Part shown: one piece after another, positions 15,807 through 23,082 of the stretch
How the letters are laid out: each line of letters starts with the position of its first letter
Position numbering within the stretch: position 1 is the first letter of the stretch
NCBI RefSeq assembly: GCF_000772535.1
Contig: NZ_JSUM01000013.1
Location: forward strand, 62,001-126,000
DNA length: 64,000 nucleotides
From: Chelonobacter oris
GTDB taxonomy: Bacteria; Pseudomonadota; Gammaproteobacteria; Enterobacterales; Pasteurellaceae
Direction: 5' to 3'
The notes under the pieces: model-generated
Database searches by the model: none
Told to the model about the DNA's origin: nothing
What the model saw: the letters and a program-made list of their open reading frames with translations, nothing else
Translations under genes and position numbers: made by a program

Positions 15807-16652
15807 TCAGGCATTCGGGGTAAAGCCGGTTTTGCCCTCAAACGCCACTGATTTTGCCAAATCCTGCTGTGCTTCGAGCTCGTCGAGCTGGCGGCTGTAG
15901 GCCTGTTGCAGGGTGCTGAAGGTGTCTGTGCCCAGTGCGGTGCGCAGCGGCGGCTGCGGCATTCGGATTAAATCATCAATGACGGCGGCGATTTTCACCG
16001 GATCGCCGGCGATGTTGTCCGAGCCGTATTGCCGGATATAACGGCGCATTTGCCCGACGGTGCTGTCGCGGTAGGCTTCGGATTCTTCAGACCAGTTCAG
16101 ATTGTGAATAAAATCGGTTTGCATCGAACCGGGTTCGACAATCAAGGTGTTGATGCCGAAGTCTGCCAACTCTTGCGCCATGGTTTCGGCAAAGCCTTCC
16201 AAGCCGAATTTGGCGGTGTGATACATGGCGCCGCCGGCAAACGATACCCGCCCGCCGACGCTGGTGATGTAGACAATCACGCCGTGTTTTTTGGCACGCA
16301 TCGCCGGTAAAAATGCACGGGTGAGGTAAATCGGCGCCAGCAGGTTCAGGTTCAACTGCTGCTGCACCTGCTCGTCGCTCAATTCTTCCATCGCCCCCAA
16401 AATCGCCCCGCCGGCATTGTTGATCAGCACGTCGGTGTCGGGGTGCTTGGCGGCGGCTGCGGCGAGGGTGTCGAGGCGGGTCACGTCCAACTGTTCGATA
16501 ATCAAGCGTTTGCCGTATTGTTCGGCTAAGGCCGCCAACGCAGCCGGTTTGCGTACTGCCGCCACCACGGTGTGACCTTGGTTGAGGGCTTTTTTAACCA
16601 ATTCGATGCCCAAGCCGCCTGATGCGCCGGTGATAAAGTATTTTTGTGTCAT
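15807..16652 (-). CDS. Short-chain dehydrogenase/reductase
   Basis: A 281-residue SDR of the classical-to-extended size: cofactor motif TGASGGLG (about 8-15), NNAG (about 78-81), Ser in ITSVGG and YHTAK (about 144-148). After residue 200 a long C-terminal extension contains the alternating Leu/Gln-rich helix TLQQAYSRQLDELEAQQDLA. The VRK segment after strand 2 favours NADP. It lies between the aldehyde dehydrogenase and another SDR of similar size on the same strand. The two SDRs share the closing motif in which PPLRTALG or PPLRLILGD precedes a terminal helix, indicating duplication. Confidence 0.85.
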   Translation of the reverse strand: MTQKYFITGASGGLGIELVKKALNQGHTVVAAVRKPAALAALAEQYGKRLIIEQLDVTRLDTLAAAAAKHPDTDVLINNAGGAILGAMEELSDEQVQQQLNLNLLAPIYLTRAFLPAMRAKKHGVIVYITSVGGRVSFAGGAMYHTAKFGLEGFAETMAQELADFGINTLIVEPGSMQTDFIHNLNWSEESEAYRDSTVGQMRRYIRQYGSDNIAGDPVKIAAVIDDLIRMPQPPLRTALGTDTFSTLQQAYSRQLDELEAQQDLAKSVAFEGKTGFTPNA

Positions 16653-16683
16653 GATAATGCCTCAAATAAACTGAAATATGGCT

Positions 16684-16710
16684 TTTCAGACGGCATCAGG
16701 CCGTCTGAAA
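16684..16710. terminator. Inverted uptake pair (outward orientation)
   Basis: TTTCAGACGGC (16684-16694) and GCCGTCTGAAA (16700-16710) pair with a five-base loop. Here the uptake sequences face the other way round from the composite hairpins, and the left one is the AT form. It is immediately downstream of the SDR gene stopping at 16715. Confidence 0.75.
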
Positions 16711-16714
16711 GCGC

Positions 16715-17536
16715 TTATCTGCCCAATGCCGCACGGGAAACGTTGTCCCAGGCTTCCCAAGTTTCGATGCGTTTGGCGTAGACGTCTTTCACCAACGGCA
16801 GCAGGTCGCCCAAAATCAGCCGCAGCGGCGGGTTGGGCGCATCGACCACTTGCAGAATCGCCGCTGCACTGGCTTGCGGTATGCCGAGCCGGTCGGCGGT
16901 GAGCATGGTGGCAAGTTCGGCACGCAGCGGGTCGTAAGCCGCCAGTGCCGGGGCGGTTTTTAACGACGTGCCGCTCAGAAAATCGGTGGCATAGCCGCCC
17001 GGCTCGATCAAGGTGGTGCGGATGCCGAACTGCGCCACTTCCGCCGCCAACGCTTCCACCATGCCTTCCACCGCAAATTTGGCGGCTTCGTAAATGCCCG
17101 ATGTCGGCATTGCCACCAAGCCGGCCACGCTGCTGACCGCCAGAATATGGCCGCTGCCTTGCGCCCGCAAAATCGGCAGCGCCGCCTGAATCAGCGACAG
17201 CGTGCCGAATACATTGGTTTCAAATGTGGCCCGCACATCGGCCATTTCCGCTTCTTCCACCGCCGCCATATAGCCGAAGCCGGCATTCGACAACACCACG
17301 TCCAAACGGCCGAAATGGTGTTGGGCGGCTTTAACGGCGGCAAACACCGCTTCACGGTCGGTAACGTCTAATGCCAGCGGTAAAAAGGTTTCGCCGTAGG
17401 TCTGTTTTAATTCGTCCAGCGCGTTGATGTTGCGGGCGGTGGCGGCGACTTTATCGCCGCGGGCAAGGGCGGCTTGCGCCCAGATGTTGCCGAAGCCGCG
17501 CGATGCGCCGGTAATCAGCCAAATTTTTGGTGTCAT
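16715..17536 (-). CDS. Short-chain dehydrogenase/reductase
   Basis: A 273-residue SDR: TGASRGFG cofactor motif (about 9-16), a DVTDREAV segment that binds the adenine, SNAG in place of NNAG, the Ser of VSSVAG, and YEAAKF with catalytic Tyr and Lys. ATARN after strand 2 suggests NADP. The start at 17536 follows GAGGAG; the much longer open frame runs back across the divergent LysR gene and is rejected. It is divergent from the LysR at 17643, with a dyad at 17580-17597 between them, so it is the likely first target of that regulator. Confidence 0.86.
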   Translation of the reverse strand: MTPKIWLITGASRGFGNIWAQAALARGDKVAATARNINALDELKQTYGETFLPLALDVTDREAVFAAVKAAQHHFGRLDVVLSNAGFGYMAAVEEAEMADVRATFETNVFGTLSLIQAALPILRAQGSGHILAVSSVAGLVAMPTSGIYEAAKFAVEGMVEALAAEVAQFGIRTTLIEPGGYATDFLSGTSLKTAPALAAYDPLRAELATMLTADRLGIPQASAAAILQVVDAPNPPLRLILGDLLPLVKDVYAKRIETWEAWDNVSRAALGR

Positions 17537-17579
17537 GCTGTTGCTCCTCTGATGAAATATCAACCATGCACACAGTATA

Positions 17580-17597
17580 ATTGATGAGAATATCAAT
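17580..17597. promoter_or_regulatory. Candidate LysR operator
   Basis: ATTGAT and ATCAAT flank six bases in the 106-base gap between the divergent SDR and LysR genes. Confidence 0.4.
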
Positions 17598-17642
17598 GAT
17601 AATATGCTAAAATAAGAACAAATTAGTGCAGGAAATAGAACA

Positions 17643-18551
17643 ATGGCAAAAACCAGCTTGGTTGAATTACAGATAGTGATGGCGGTGGCGCAGCAGGGCG
17701 GCTTTCGGGCGGCGGCGACGGCGCTGGAGATGTCGCCCTCGGCGCTCAGCCATGCGGTCGGCCAGCTGGAGGCAAAATTGGGCGTGCGCCTGTTTAACCG
17801 CACCACCCGCAGCGTGACCCTGTCGGCGGCGGGGCAGAAATTTATCGAGCGCATCAAACCGGCATTGGCTGAAATCGAAGCGGCGATGGTGGAGGCCGGC
17901 GATGCCAACAGCACGCTTGCCGGCACTTTGCGTATCAACACCGCCGAACGGGCGGCGCAGGAAATGTTGCAGCCGGTGATTATCGAATACCTGCGCCGCT
18001 ATCCGCATATGCAGATTGATTTGGTGAGCGACGGGCGCTTGATCGACATTGTCGCCGACGGCTTCGATGCCGGCTTCCGCCTCGCCGAAGCCGTGCCGCA
18101 AGACATGGTGTCGATTCCGCTCGGGGCCGACATTCAGATTATGGCGGTGTGTTCGCCCGACTATCTGGCAAAACACGGCCGCCCGCAAACGCCGTATGAT
18201 TTATACCAACACGCCTGTATCCGCTACCGCTTCACCAGCGGCAAGCTGTTTCGTTGGGAATTCGAGCACGGCGGCGAGCAGATTTTGATTGATGCCGCCG
18301 GTCCGCTCACCCTCGACAGCCCGCTGCTGATGGCGGAAGCGGCGCTGAGCGGCATCGGCATTGCGTTTGTGTATGAAGGCTATGTGCGTGATTATCTGGC
18401 GGACGGCAGGCTGGTGCAGCTGCTGGGCGAATGGACGCCGAAATACGCCGGGCTGTGTTTGTATTACCCGCGCCAACGCCACATCAGCGCCGGCCTGCGT
18501 GCTTTTATCGACTTGGTTAAAGAAGTGCGGTCGGTGTTTCAGACGACCTGA
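17643..18551 (+). CDS. LysR-family regulator
   Basis: A 302-residue LysR regulator with an N-terminal DNA-binding domain (GGFRAAATALEMSPSALSHA, then FNRTTRSVTLSAAG) and an effector domain of the subgroup containing FDAGFRLAE. It is divergent from an SDR gene. Its last codons are formed by an uptake sequence: TTCAGACGACCT at 18538-18549 encodes the end of ...FQTT before the stop. That 12-mer is the complement of AGGTCGTCTGAA, the N. mucosa-type variant as recalled. A Haemophilus signal AAGTGCGGT lies just upstream in the same gene. Confidence 0.88.
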   Translation: MAKTSLVELQIVMAVAQQGGFRAAATALEMSPSALSHAVGQLEAKLGVRLFNRTTRSVTLSAAGQKFIERIKPALAEIEAAMVEAGDANSTLAGTLRINTAERAAQEMLQPVIIEYLRRYPHMQIDLVSDGRLIDIVADGFDAGFRLAEAVPQDMVSIPLGADIQIMAVCSPDYLAKHGRPQTPYDLYQHACIRYRFTSGKLFRWEFEHGGEQILIDAAGPLTLDSPLLMAEAALSGIGIAFVYEGYVRDYLADGRLVQLLGEWTPKYAGLCLYYPRQRHISAGLRAFIDLVKEVRSVFQTT

Positions 18552-18563
18552 ATTGGCGCATTT

Positions 18564-18697
18564 TTCAGACGGCATCAATAAGATGGGCGGCGGTCATATA
18601 TAAACGCCGCCGCATTTTTTATTTGTTTCAGTATAGCGCTTGAAGTGCGGTGATGATTGAATGTCAGGCCGTCTGAATTGGCTTTTCAGACGGCCTG
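18564..18697. terminator. Uptake sequences between LysR and PaiB genes
   Basis: TTCAGACGGCAT (18564-18575) is a single AT-form copy. CAGGCCGTCTGAA (18665-18677) and TTCAGACGGCCTG (18685-18697) form a hairpin with a seven-base loop that can end the PaiB transcript. An AAGTGCGGT lies between them. No gene in this gap. Confidence 0.75.
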
Positions 18698-18724
18698 CTG
18701 ATTCGGGGTTAACGTGCGTTTATT

Positions 18725-19381
18725 TCAGCGCTGTTTTTCAGGGTCGTGCGGCTGATATTGCGCCACTTGTTCGGCCATGCGGCGGGCGGCGGGTGTGCCC
18801 AGTTGCTGTAGCCCGTTGATTACGCCTTGGCGGTTTTCGGCACGTTGGTTTTGGCTTAATTTATATTTTCCTTCCAACTTTTCAATCGTCAGCTCAAAGC
18901 AGACAACGCCTTTGCTTTGCGCATGAATGTAATCGTCGGGGGCGTCGCTCAGCTGCCACGCCGTGCCGTTGTCGGGTTCGTGCTGCGCGGTTTGGGCGGC
19001 TAACAGGGCTTTGACTGCCGCCGAATCTTCAAGCAGGGTTAATTTGCCTTGCGCATGCACCGCCTGAAAATTCCAAGTCGGCACGGCTTTGTGGTCGCGC
19101 TGTTTGCTCGGATAATAATTCGGGCTGATGTAATGGCCGGCATCTTGGAAAACTGCCAGCCAGTTTTGCCCGCCGAGCGCCTGTTTCCAAATCGGATTGC
19201 CGCGCGAAAAATGGCCGCGCAAACAGCCGTAATCGGTGCCGTTGTCCGCCCAAAGCAGCGGAACGTGGGCGGCATCCAACCCCGCTTCGGTGCGGGCAAC
19301 CAGCGTGGCCAAAGGGTGGGCGTGCATAAAACGGCGAAGCTCGCCGAAGTCGGTTTGTCGGAATGTGGACGGGTTGTACAT
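18725..19381 (-). CDS. PaiB-like FMN-binding regulator
   Basis: A 218-residue protein of the PaiB/FMN-binding split-barrel family. Family blocks are clear: MYNPSTFRQTD at the start, HYISPNYYPSKQRDHKAVPTWNF (about 100-122) and the C-terminal KLEGKYKLSQNQ. In Bacillus, PaiB is a negative regulator tied to PaiA; no PaiA acetyltransferase gene is seen nearby, so its role here may differ. It is monocistronic between uptake hairpins (18665-18697 downstream, 19469-19513 upstream). Confidence 0.85.
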   Translation of the reverse strand: MYNPSTFRQTDFGELRRFMHAHPLATLVARTEAGLDAAHVPLLWADNGTDYGCLRGHFSRGNPIWKQALGGQNWLAVFQDAGHYISPNYYPSKQRDHKAVPTWNFQAVHAQGKLTLLEDSAAVKALLAAQTAQHEPDNGTAWQLSDAPDDYIHAQSKGVVCFELTIEKLEGKYKLSQNQRAENRQGVINGLQQLGTPAARRMAEQVAQYQPHDPEKQR

Positions 19382-19468
19382 AACGCCTCCTGTGTGGTCA
19401 CACTGAGTTTAAAAAACAAATGCTTGGCTGGCAAGCAGGGAATGGCTGATGAATTGAAACGGCATGGC

Positions 19469-19513
19469 AAGGCCGTCTGAAAACCATTGCCAAGTGCGGT
19501 TTCAGACGGCCTT
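19469..19513. terminator. Composite uptake hairpin D
   Basis: Left arm AAGGCCGTCTGAAA at 19469-19482. On the right, AAGTGCGGT (19492-19500) abuts TTCAGACGGCCT (19501-19512). It separates the PaiB gene from the esterase gene and can end the esterase transcript. Confidence 0.85.
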
Positions 19514-19538
19514 TGTTTGCCTGAAGGGATTGACGGCG

Positions 19539-20216
19539 TTATGCCGAGCGTGCCGCCAACCAGGCCGCTAAGTCATCGATTTCGGCGGCTGAAATTTGGT
19601 GGCCGATGGGGTAGCGCTGAAAGCTGAAATCCCGTTCTTGCGCCAGCAGGGCGTAGCCTTTGCTGATTTGGGCAAGGGTGATGGTTTGGTCTTGCTCGCC
19701 ATGCCCGACAAAAATCGGCGTGTGGCGGTTGGCGGGGTGGCATTGCGGCCATTGCGCCGCCAGCGGCAGGTAGCCCGATAAGCCGAAAATGCCGCCGAGT
19801 GGGGCGGAATATCGCAGCCCTGCCAATAAACTCAGCGCACAGCCCTGCGAGAAACCGCCGATAAAGAGGCGGCGGCTGTCGATGCCTTGTGCGATTTGTT
19901 CGTCGATCAAGTGGTGCAGATAGGCGGTGGCTGCCGACAAGCCGGCTTCATCTTCGTTTTGCAAAAAATTGCTCTGGCGAAGATGGCTGCCCGGCAAGTC
20001 ATACCATGCCGACACCGCCTGATTGCCCGCCCATGTGACCGTGCGGACGGGCGCGTGCGGCAGCACAAAGCGGGTGTGCGGCAAGCGGAGCGCCAAACGT
20101 TCGGCCACGGGTTTGAAATCGAAGCCGCTGCCGGTCAGTCCGTGCAGAAAAATCACGCAAGCAGTGGCGGCGGGCGGCGTGATCAGCAGCGGTTCGGCGC
20201 GGGGGATTAACGGCAT
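19539..20216 (-). CDS. Carboxylesterase/phospholipase family hydrolase
   Basis: A 225-residue alpha/beta hydrolase of the carboxylesterase (YpfH/acyl-protein thioesterase) family. HGLTGSGFDF is the oxyanion loop (about 24-33). GFSQG (about 119-123) carries the nucleophile Ser. GHGEQD and the YPIGHQIS stretch supply Asp and His. The start at 20216 was chosen over a longer frame because its ATG overlaps the DsbA-family stop by ten bases, as expected for a coupled operon. It probably hydrolyses short esters in the cytoplasm. It shares the promoter upstream of the DsbA-like gene. Confidence 0.85.
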   Translation of the reverse strand: MPLIPRAEPLLITPPAATACVIFLHGLTGSGFDFKPVAERLALRLPHTRFVLPHAPVRTVTWAGNQAVSAWYDLPGSHLRQSNFLQNEDEAGLSAATAYLHHLIDEQIAQGIDSRRLFIGGFSQGCALSLLAGLRYSAPLGGIFGLSGYLPLAAQWPQCHPANRHTPIFVGHGEQDQTITLAQISKGYALLAQERDFSFQRYPIGHQISAAEIDDLAAWLAARSA

Positions 20217-20893
20217 CCGTCCACTCCGCAGGCCGCGCCTTCTTGCAGCAACGGCTGTGCCGAATCGGCCCAAACTTGGTTCAACACCGATAAAAAGTGG
20301 GCGGCAGGTTGCGAACCCGCCAACGACACTTGGCCGTCGACCACAAAAAACGGTACCGCCTGCACGCCTACCTGCTGCGCCTGCGCCAAATCGGCGCGGG
20401 TTTCGGCGGTGAAAGCATCGGAATCGAGCATATTTTCCACCTGTTCGCGCGCAATGCCGACCGCTTCAGCCAAGCGGATTAAGTTGTCACGGTTTGCCAA
20501 GGGCAGATTTTCAATAAAATACGCCTGAAACAAACGCTCGTTCATCGCATCGCCTTTGCCGAGGCTGTGCGCCAATTTGGTCAAACGGTGGGCGTTGAAG
20601 GTGTTGGTGTTTTGCACGTTTTCATAATTCATCGCCAGCCCGGCCTTGTTTGCCATGGCTTCGATGCCGCGAATCATCTGCATTGCGCCTGTCGGGCTTT
20701 TGCCGTATTTGCGCTCAATCCGCCCTTGGGTGGTGTTGCTCACGCTGTCGCCGGCGTGCGGATACAGCTCAAACGCTTTATGCACGATTTCCACGTCATC
20801 GGCGTGTTCAAACTGCGCAAGGGCTTGTTCTAACTGGCGTTTGCCGATATAGCAAAACGGGCAGGCATAATCGGAATACATTTCGATTTTCAT
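20207..20893 (-). CDS. FrnE-like DsbA-family thiol oxidoreductase
   Basis: A 228-residue DsbA-fold protein without signal peptide, of the FrnE/2-hydroxychromene-2-carboxylate-isomerase type. The redox motif CPFC is at residues 11-14 (SDYACPFCYIG), and the C-terminal QVGVQAVPFFVVDG contains the cis-Pro typical of thioredoxin folds. FrnE proteins are cytoplasmic dithiol oxidoreductases linked to oxidative stress. It overlaps the esterase gene by ten bases. Its promoter contains ATTCTAAAATCTAGAAT (20911-20927), sharing AATCTAGA with a palindrome before the ArsR regulator, so ArsR control is likely. Confidence 0.85.
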   Translation of the reverse strand: MKIEMYSDYACPFCYIGKRQLEQALAQFEHADDVEIVHKAFELYPHAGDSVSNTTQGRIERKYGKSPTGAMQMIRGIEAMANKAGLAMNYENVQNTNTFNAHRLTKLAHSLGKGDAMNERLFQAYFIENLPLANRDNLIRLAEAVGIAREQVENMLDSDAFTAETRADLAQAQQVGVQAVPFFVVDGQVSLAGSQPAAHFLSVLNQVWADSAQPLLQEGAACGVDGCR

Positions 20894-20910
20894 ATTGGTT
20901 TCCTTTATTT

Positions 20911-20927
20911 ATTCTAAAATCTAGAAT
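20911..20927. promoter_or_regulatory. Candidate ArsR operator before the FrnE-like gene
   Basis: ATTCTA-N5-TAGAAT inverted repeat containing AATCTAGA, 18-34 bases upstream of the start. Confidence 0.5.
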
Positions 20928-20985
20928 GATAGATGTGTTGCAAGTTTAAAAAATGCCGCAACGGCATTTAGGACAGCCTGGGGTT

Positions 20986-21303
20986 TTACAGCTGCTGCTG
21001 CAAACGTGCCAAAAAATCGGCGGCGGCTTCGGCATTATAGCGGTAATACGTCCACTTGCCCGAACGTCTGGCACTCACCAGCCCCGCCTGTTTCAAGGCA
21101 TTGAGATAGCCCGACACCACCGACTGCGCCAGCCCCGATTTAATCGTCACCGCCACCACGCACACCCCGCCGTTGTCGTCGAGCGCGTCGGCGCTGAACT
21201 CCGCCCCCGAAAAATGCACCTGCGGCGCTTTCAGCCATTGCAGCATCTGCCAGCGGTATTCGTTGGACAGGGTTTTAAAGGTGTCGGTGATGTCTGTGGT
21301 CAT
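20986..21303 (-). CDS. ArsR-family repressor
   Basis: A 105-residue winged helix-turn-helix repressor. DTFKTLSNEYRWQMLQWL is the typical ArsR opening, SGLAQSVVSGYLNALKQAGLV the recognition helix, and RRSGKWTYYRYN the beta wing. The single Cys (GGVCVV) is in the middle of the protein, so a metal-sensing CxC site is absent; it may be a redox or non-metal sensor. The start at 21303 has AGAAG upstream; 21318 is the alternative. A perfect palindrome AAATCTAGATTT lies 44-55 bases upstream, and a related one precedes the next gene. Confidence 0.83.
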   Translation of the reverse strand: MTTDITDTFKTLSNEYRWQMLQWLKAPQVHFSGAEFSADALDDNGGVCVVAVTIKSGLAQSVVSGYLNALKQAGLVSARRSGKWTYYRYNAEAAADFLARLQQQL

Positions 21304-21346
21304 TAATCTGCTTCTCATGCGTTGAATTGCTGGCTATTATATCTAT

Positions 21347-21358
21347 AAATCTAGATTT
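21347..21358. promoter_or_regulatory. Candidate ArsR autoregulatory operator
   Basis: Perfect 12-base palindrome AAATCTAGATTT upstream of the ArsR gene. It shares AATCTAGA with the site at 20911-20927. Confidence 0.5.
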
Positions 21359-21386
21359 GTCAATTCTTTTTGCGTGCGAAAAAAAC

Positions 21387-21428
21387 AGGCCGTCTGAATA
21401 GCCATCAAAGTGCGGTTTCAGACGGCTT
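21387..21428. terminator. Composite uptake hairpin E
   Basis: AGGCCGTCTGAA (21387-21398), then AAGTGCGGT (21408-21416) abutting TTCAGACGGCTT, one base off the full 12-mer. It is nearly identical to hairpin F about 195 bases further on. Confidence 0.8.
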
Positions 21429-21581
21429 TTATATCGGCAATCCGCCAAGTATACGGTTTGCAAGGCAGCCCCACGGACGCAGGCTTATTTTGAGTAAGGG
21501 CGGCATTTTGCCATGCTGCGGAACGTGCTTTGCTGATATGTTTCGTTTTTGTAAGCAATCATAGGTGCCGAAACAGAAATC

Positions 21582-21623
21582 AGGCCGTCTGAAAAGCCAT
21601 CAAAGTGCGGTTTCAGACGGCCT
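21582..21623. terminator. Composite uptake hairpin F
   Basis: AGGCCGTCTGAA (21582-21593), then AAGTGCGGT (21603-21611) abutting TTCAGACGGCCT (21612-21623). It is adjacent to the SMR gene stop at 21633 and probably its terminator. Between E and F (21429-21581) I see no gene. Confidence 0.85.
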
Positions 21624-21632
21624 AAGGTTATT

Positions 21633-21956
21633 TCAATGGCCGCTGCTGAGTTTCATCACCACCACGCCGGAGACGATCAGCAGGGCGCCGAGCCATCTGC
21701 CGAGGGTGGAGGCGTCGCCTAAAAACAGTACGCCGACCACGAAGGCACCGACGGCGCCGATGCCGGTCCAGACGGCGTAGGCGGTGCCCATCGGAATGGT
21801 TTTTTGTGCCAAAAACAGCAGAAAGCCGCTGGCGGCCATAAACGCCACTGCCAACAGCGCGCCTTGCCAGCGCCAGCCGTCTTGTTGTGCCAGTTTCAAG
21901 CCCAGCGGCCAGCCGATTTCGAGGCAGCCGGCGATAATCAGGTAAATCCAACCCAT
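21633..21956 (-). CDS. SMR-family exporter, SugE/Gdx-like
   Basis: A 107-residue four-helix membrane protein of the small multidrug resistance family. The essential Glu is at residue 13 (AGCLEIGW), and the signature TAYAVWTGIGAVGAF (about 58-72) is the SugE/Gdx version, whose members export guanidinium. It is 33 bases downstream of the MarR gene on the same strand. With the second SMR gene (22607-22936) it brackets MarR. SMR proteins may act as homo- or heterodimers; here the pair belongs to different subtypes, so heterodimers are not expected by default. Confidence 0.87.
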   Translation of the reverse strand: MGWIYLIIAGCLEIGWPLGLKLAQQDGWRWQGALLAVAFMAASGFLLFLAQKTIPMGTAYAVWTGIGAVGAFVVGVLFLGDASTLGRWLGALLIVSGVVVMKLSSGH

Positions 21957-21989
21957 GGTGTGTTCCTTTTTTTGTGTGAAGGTGATTGA

Positions 21990-22421
21990 TTATTGGTGGT
22001 CGGCGAACATGGTTTGCGCCAAGACATCGGTGAAGCGGTGCATTTCTTCAATCAGCCGTGTGCCGGCTTGTTCGCCGAAGTTTTCGAACAGCTGCCGCTC
22101 CATGGCCTGCATTTGTTCGACAATCGGCAGGGCGAAGGCGGCGCCGTGTGCGGTGAAATGCAGGGTTTTTTCGCGTTTGTCGCGGCTGCTTAGGCCGAAG
22201 CTGAGATAGCCTTGTGCGTGCAGTTGCCGGCAGACGGAAAACACGGTTTGTTTGGGCAGCTGCCAGCTTTCGCCGATCTGTTTCTGCGTACACGGCCCTT
22301 GCGCGGCGAGGGTGTAGAACACTGCCAGGATGTTGTAATTGATGCCGTGCTGCTTCGCCCAGCGGTCGTATTGTCGGCTGATTTGCGCCATCAGCGCGCC
22401 GAGTTGATCCATTTGATGCAT
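21990..22421 (-). CDS. MarR-family repressor
   Basis: A 143-residue MarR-type regulator: N-terminal dimerisation helix, winged helix-turn-helix (GPCTQKQIGESWQLPKQTVFSVCRQL) and wing (LSSRDKREKTLHFT). The start at 22421 follows AAAGG; the longer frame is rejected. It is co-transcribed with the SugE-like gene and divergent from the EmrE-like gene. A 15-base imperfect dyad (22434-22448/22464-22478, one mismatch) begins 12 bases before its start, so it probably represses both sides. Confidence 0.87.
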   Translation of the reverse strand: MHQMDQLGALMAQISRQYDRWAKQHGINYNILAVFYTLAAQGPCTQKQIGESWQLPKQTVFSVCRQLHAQGYLSFGLSSRDKREKTLHFTAHGAAFALPIVEQMQAMERQLFENFGEQAGTRLIEEMHRFTDVLAQTMFADHQ

Positions 22422-22433
22422 GTGAACGCCTTT

Positions 22434-22478
22434 AGTCTGAAAATTGACCGGTTTGGTATTGTAGTCAGTTTTCAGACT
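22434..22478. promoter_or_regulatory. Candidate MarR operator
   Basis: AGTCTGAAAATTGAC and GTCAGTTTTCAGACT are inverted with one mismatch and a 15-base spacer, between the divergent MarR and SMR genes. Confidence 0.55.
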
Positions 22479-22606
22479 GTTTTCAAGGGCGGTTTGCTGT
22501 GCGGCAAAACCGCACTTTGCGCACAAAAAATCTTTAAAAACAAGACTGCACAAGCCGTCGGCGTTTGGCTACAATGCCGTTTTTGTTGTTTGGCTGAGGT
22601 GTTTTG

Positions 22607-22936
22607 ATGCATGGGTTGTTTTTGGCGCTGGCGATTGTCAGCGAGGTTTTCGGCTCTTCGATGTTGAAATTAAGTGACGGTTTCAGCAGATTATGGCCGT
22701 CTGTCGGGGTGGTGATCGGCTTTGGTTTGGCGTTTTACTTTTTGGCGCTGGCATTAAAAGCCATTCCGCTCGGTACGGCTTATGCGGTTTGGGCAGGGGT
22801 TGGGCTGGTGTTGACGGTGCTGGTCAGCCTCGTGTTTTTCGGTCAGAAAGCCGATGCGGCGGGAATTTTCGGCATCGGGCTGATTTTGGCGGGCGTGGTG
22901 GTGCTGAATGCGTTTTCGAGTATGGGCGCGCATTGA
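22607..22936 (+). CDS. SMR-family multidrug exporter, EmrE/QacE-like
   Basis: A 109-residue four-helix SMR protein. The essential Glu lies in AIVSEVFGSS (about residue 13). The stretches FSRLWPSVGVV and PLGTAYAVWAGVGLVLTVLVS are those of EmrE/QacE exporters of quaternary ammonium and cationic dyes driven by protons. The ATG at 22607 is preferred over the in-frame TTG just before it. Divergent from MarR; the dyad between them suggests drug-responsive repression. An inverted uptake pair (22943-22972) follows the stop. Confidence 0.87.
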   Translation: MHGLFLALAIVSEVFGSSMLKLSDGFSRLWPSVGVVIGFGLAFYFLALALKAIPLGTAYAVWAGVGLVLTVLVSLVFFGQKADAAGIFGIGLILAGVVVLNAFSSMGAH

Positions 22937-22942
22937 TGTTTG

Positions 22943-22972
22943 AGGCCGTCTGAACGGCTTTTCAGACGGCCT
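22943..22972. terminator. Uptake-sequence hairpin
   Basis: AGGCCGTCTGAA (22943-22954) and TTCAGACGGCCT (22961-22972) with a six-base loop, seven bases after the SMR stop. No Haemophilus signal. Confidence 0.85.
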
Positions 22973-23082
22973 AAAAGTTTCTTATTAGGAAATGATGGCA
23001 TTCTGTTTGGGGGATTTATTTGCTGATTTGTTCAATTTATACTGCTTGCACGATAAATCAATTCATCAGCAAAGGAACTTCT

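Noticed and set aside
21957-21989. Guanidine riboswitch before the SugE-like gene
   Set aside because: Only 33 bases separate it from the MarR stop, too short for the known riboswitch, and no conserved motif is visible.
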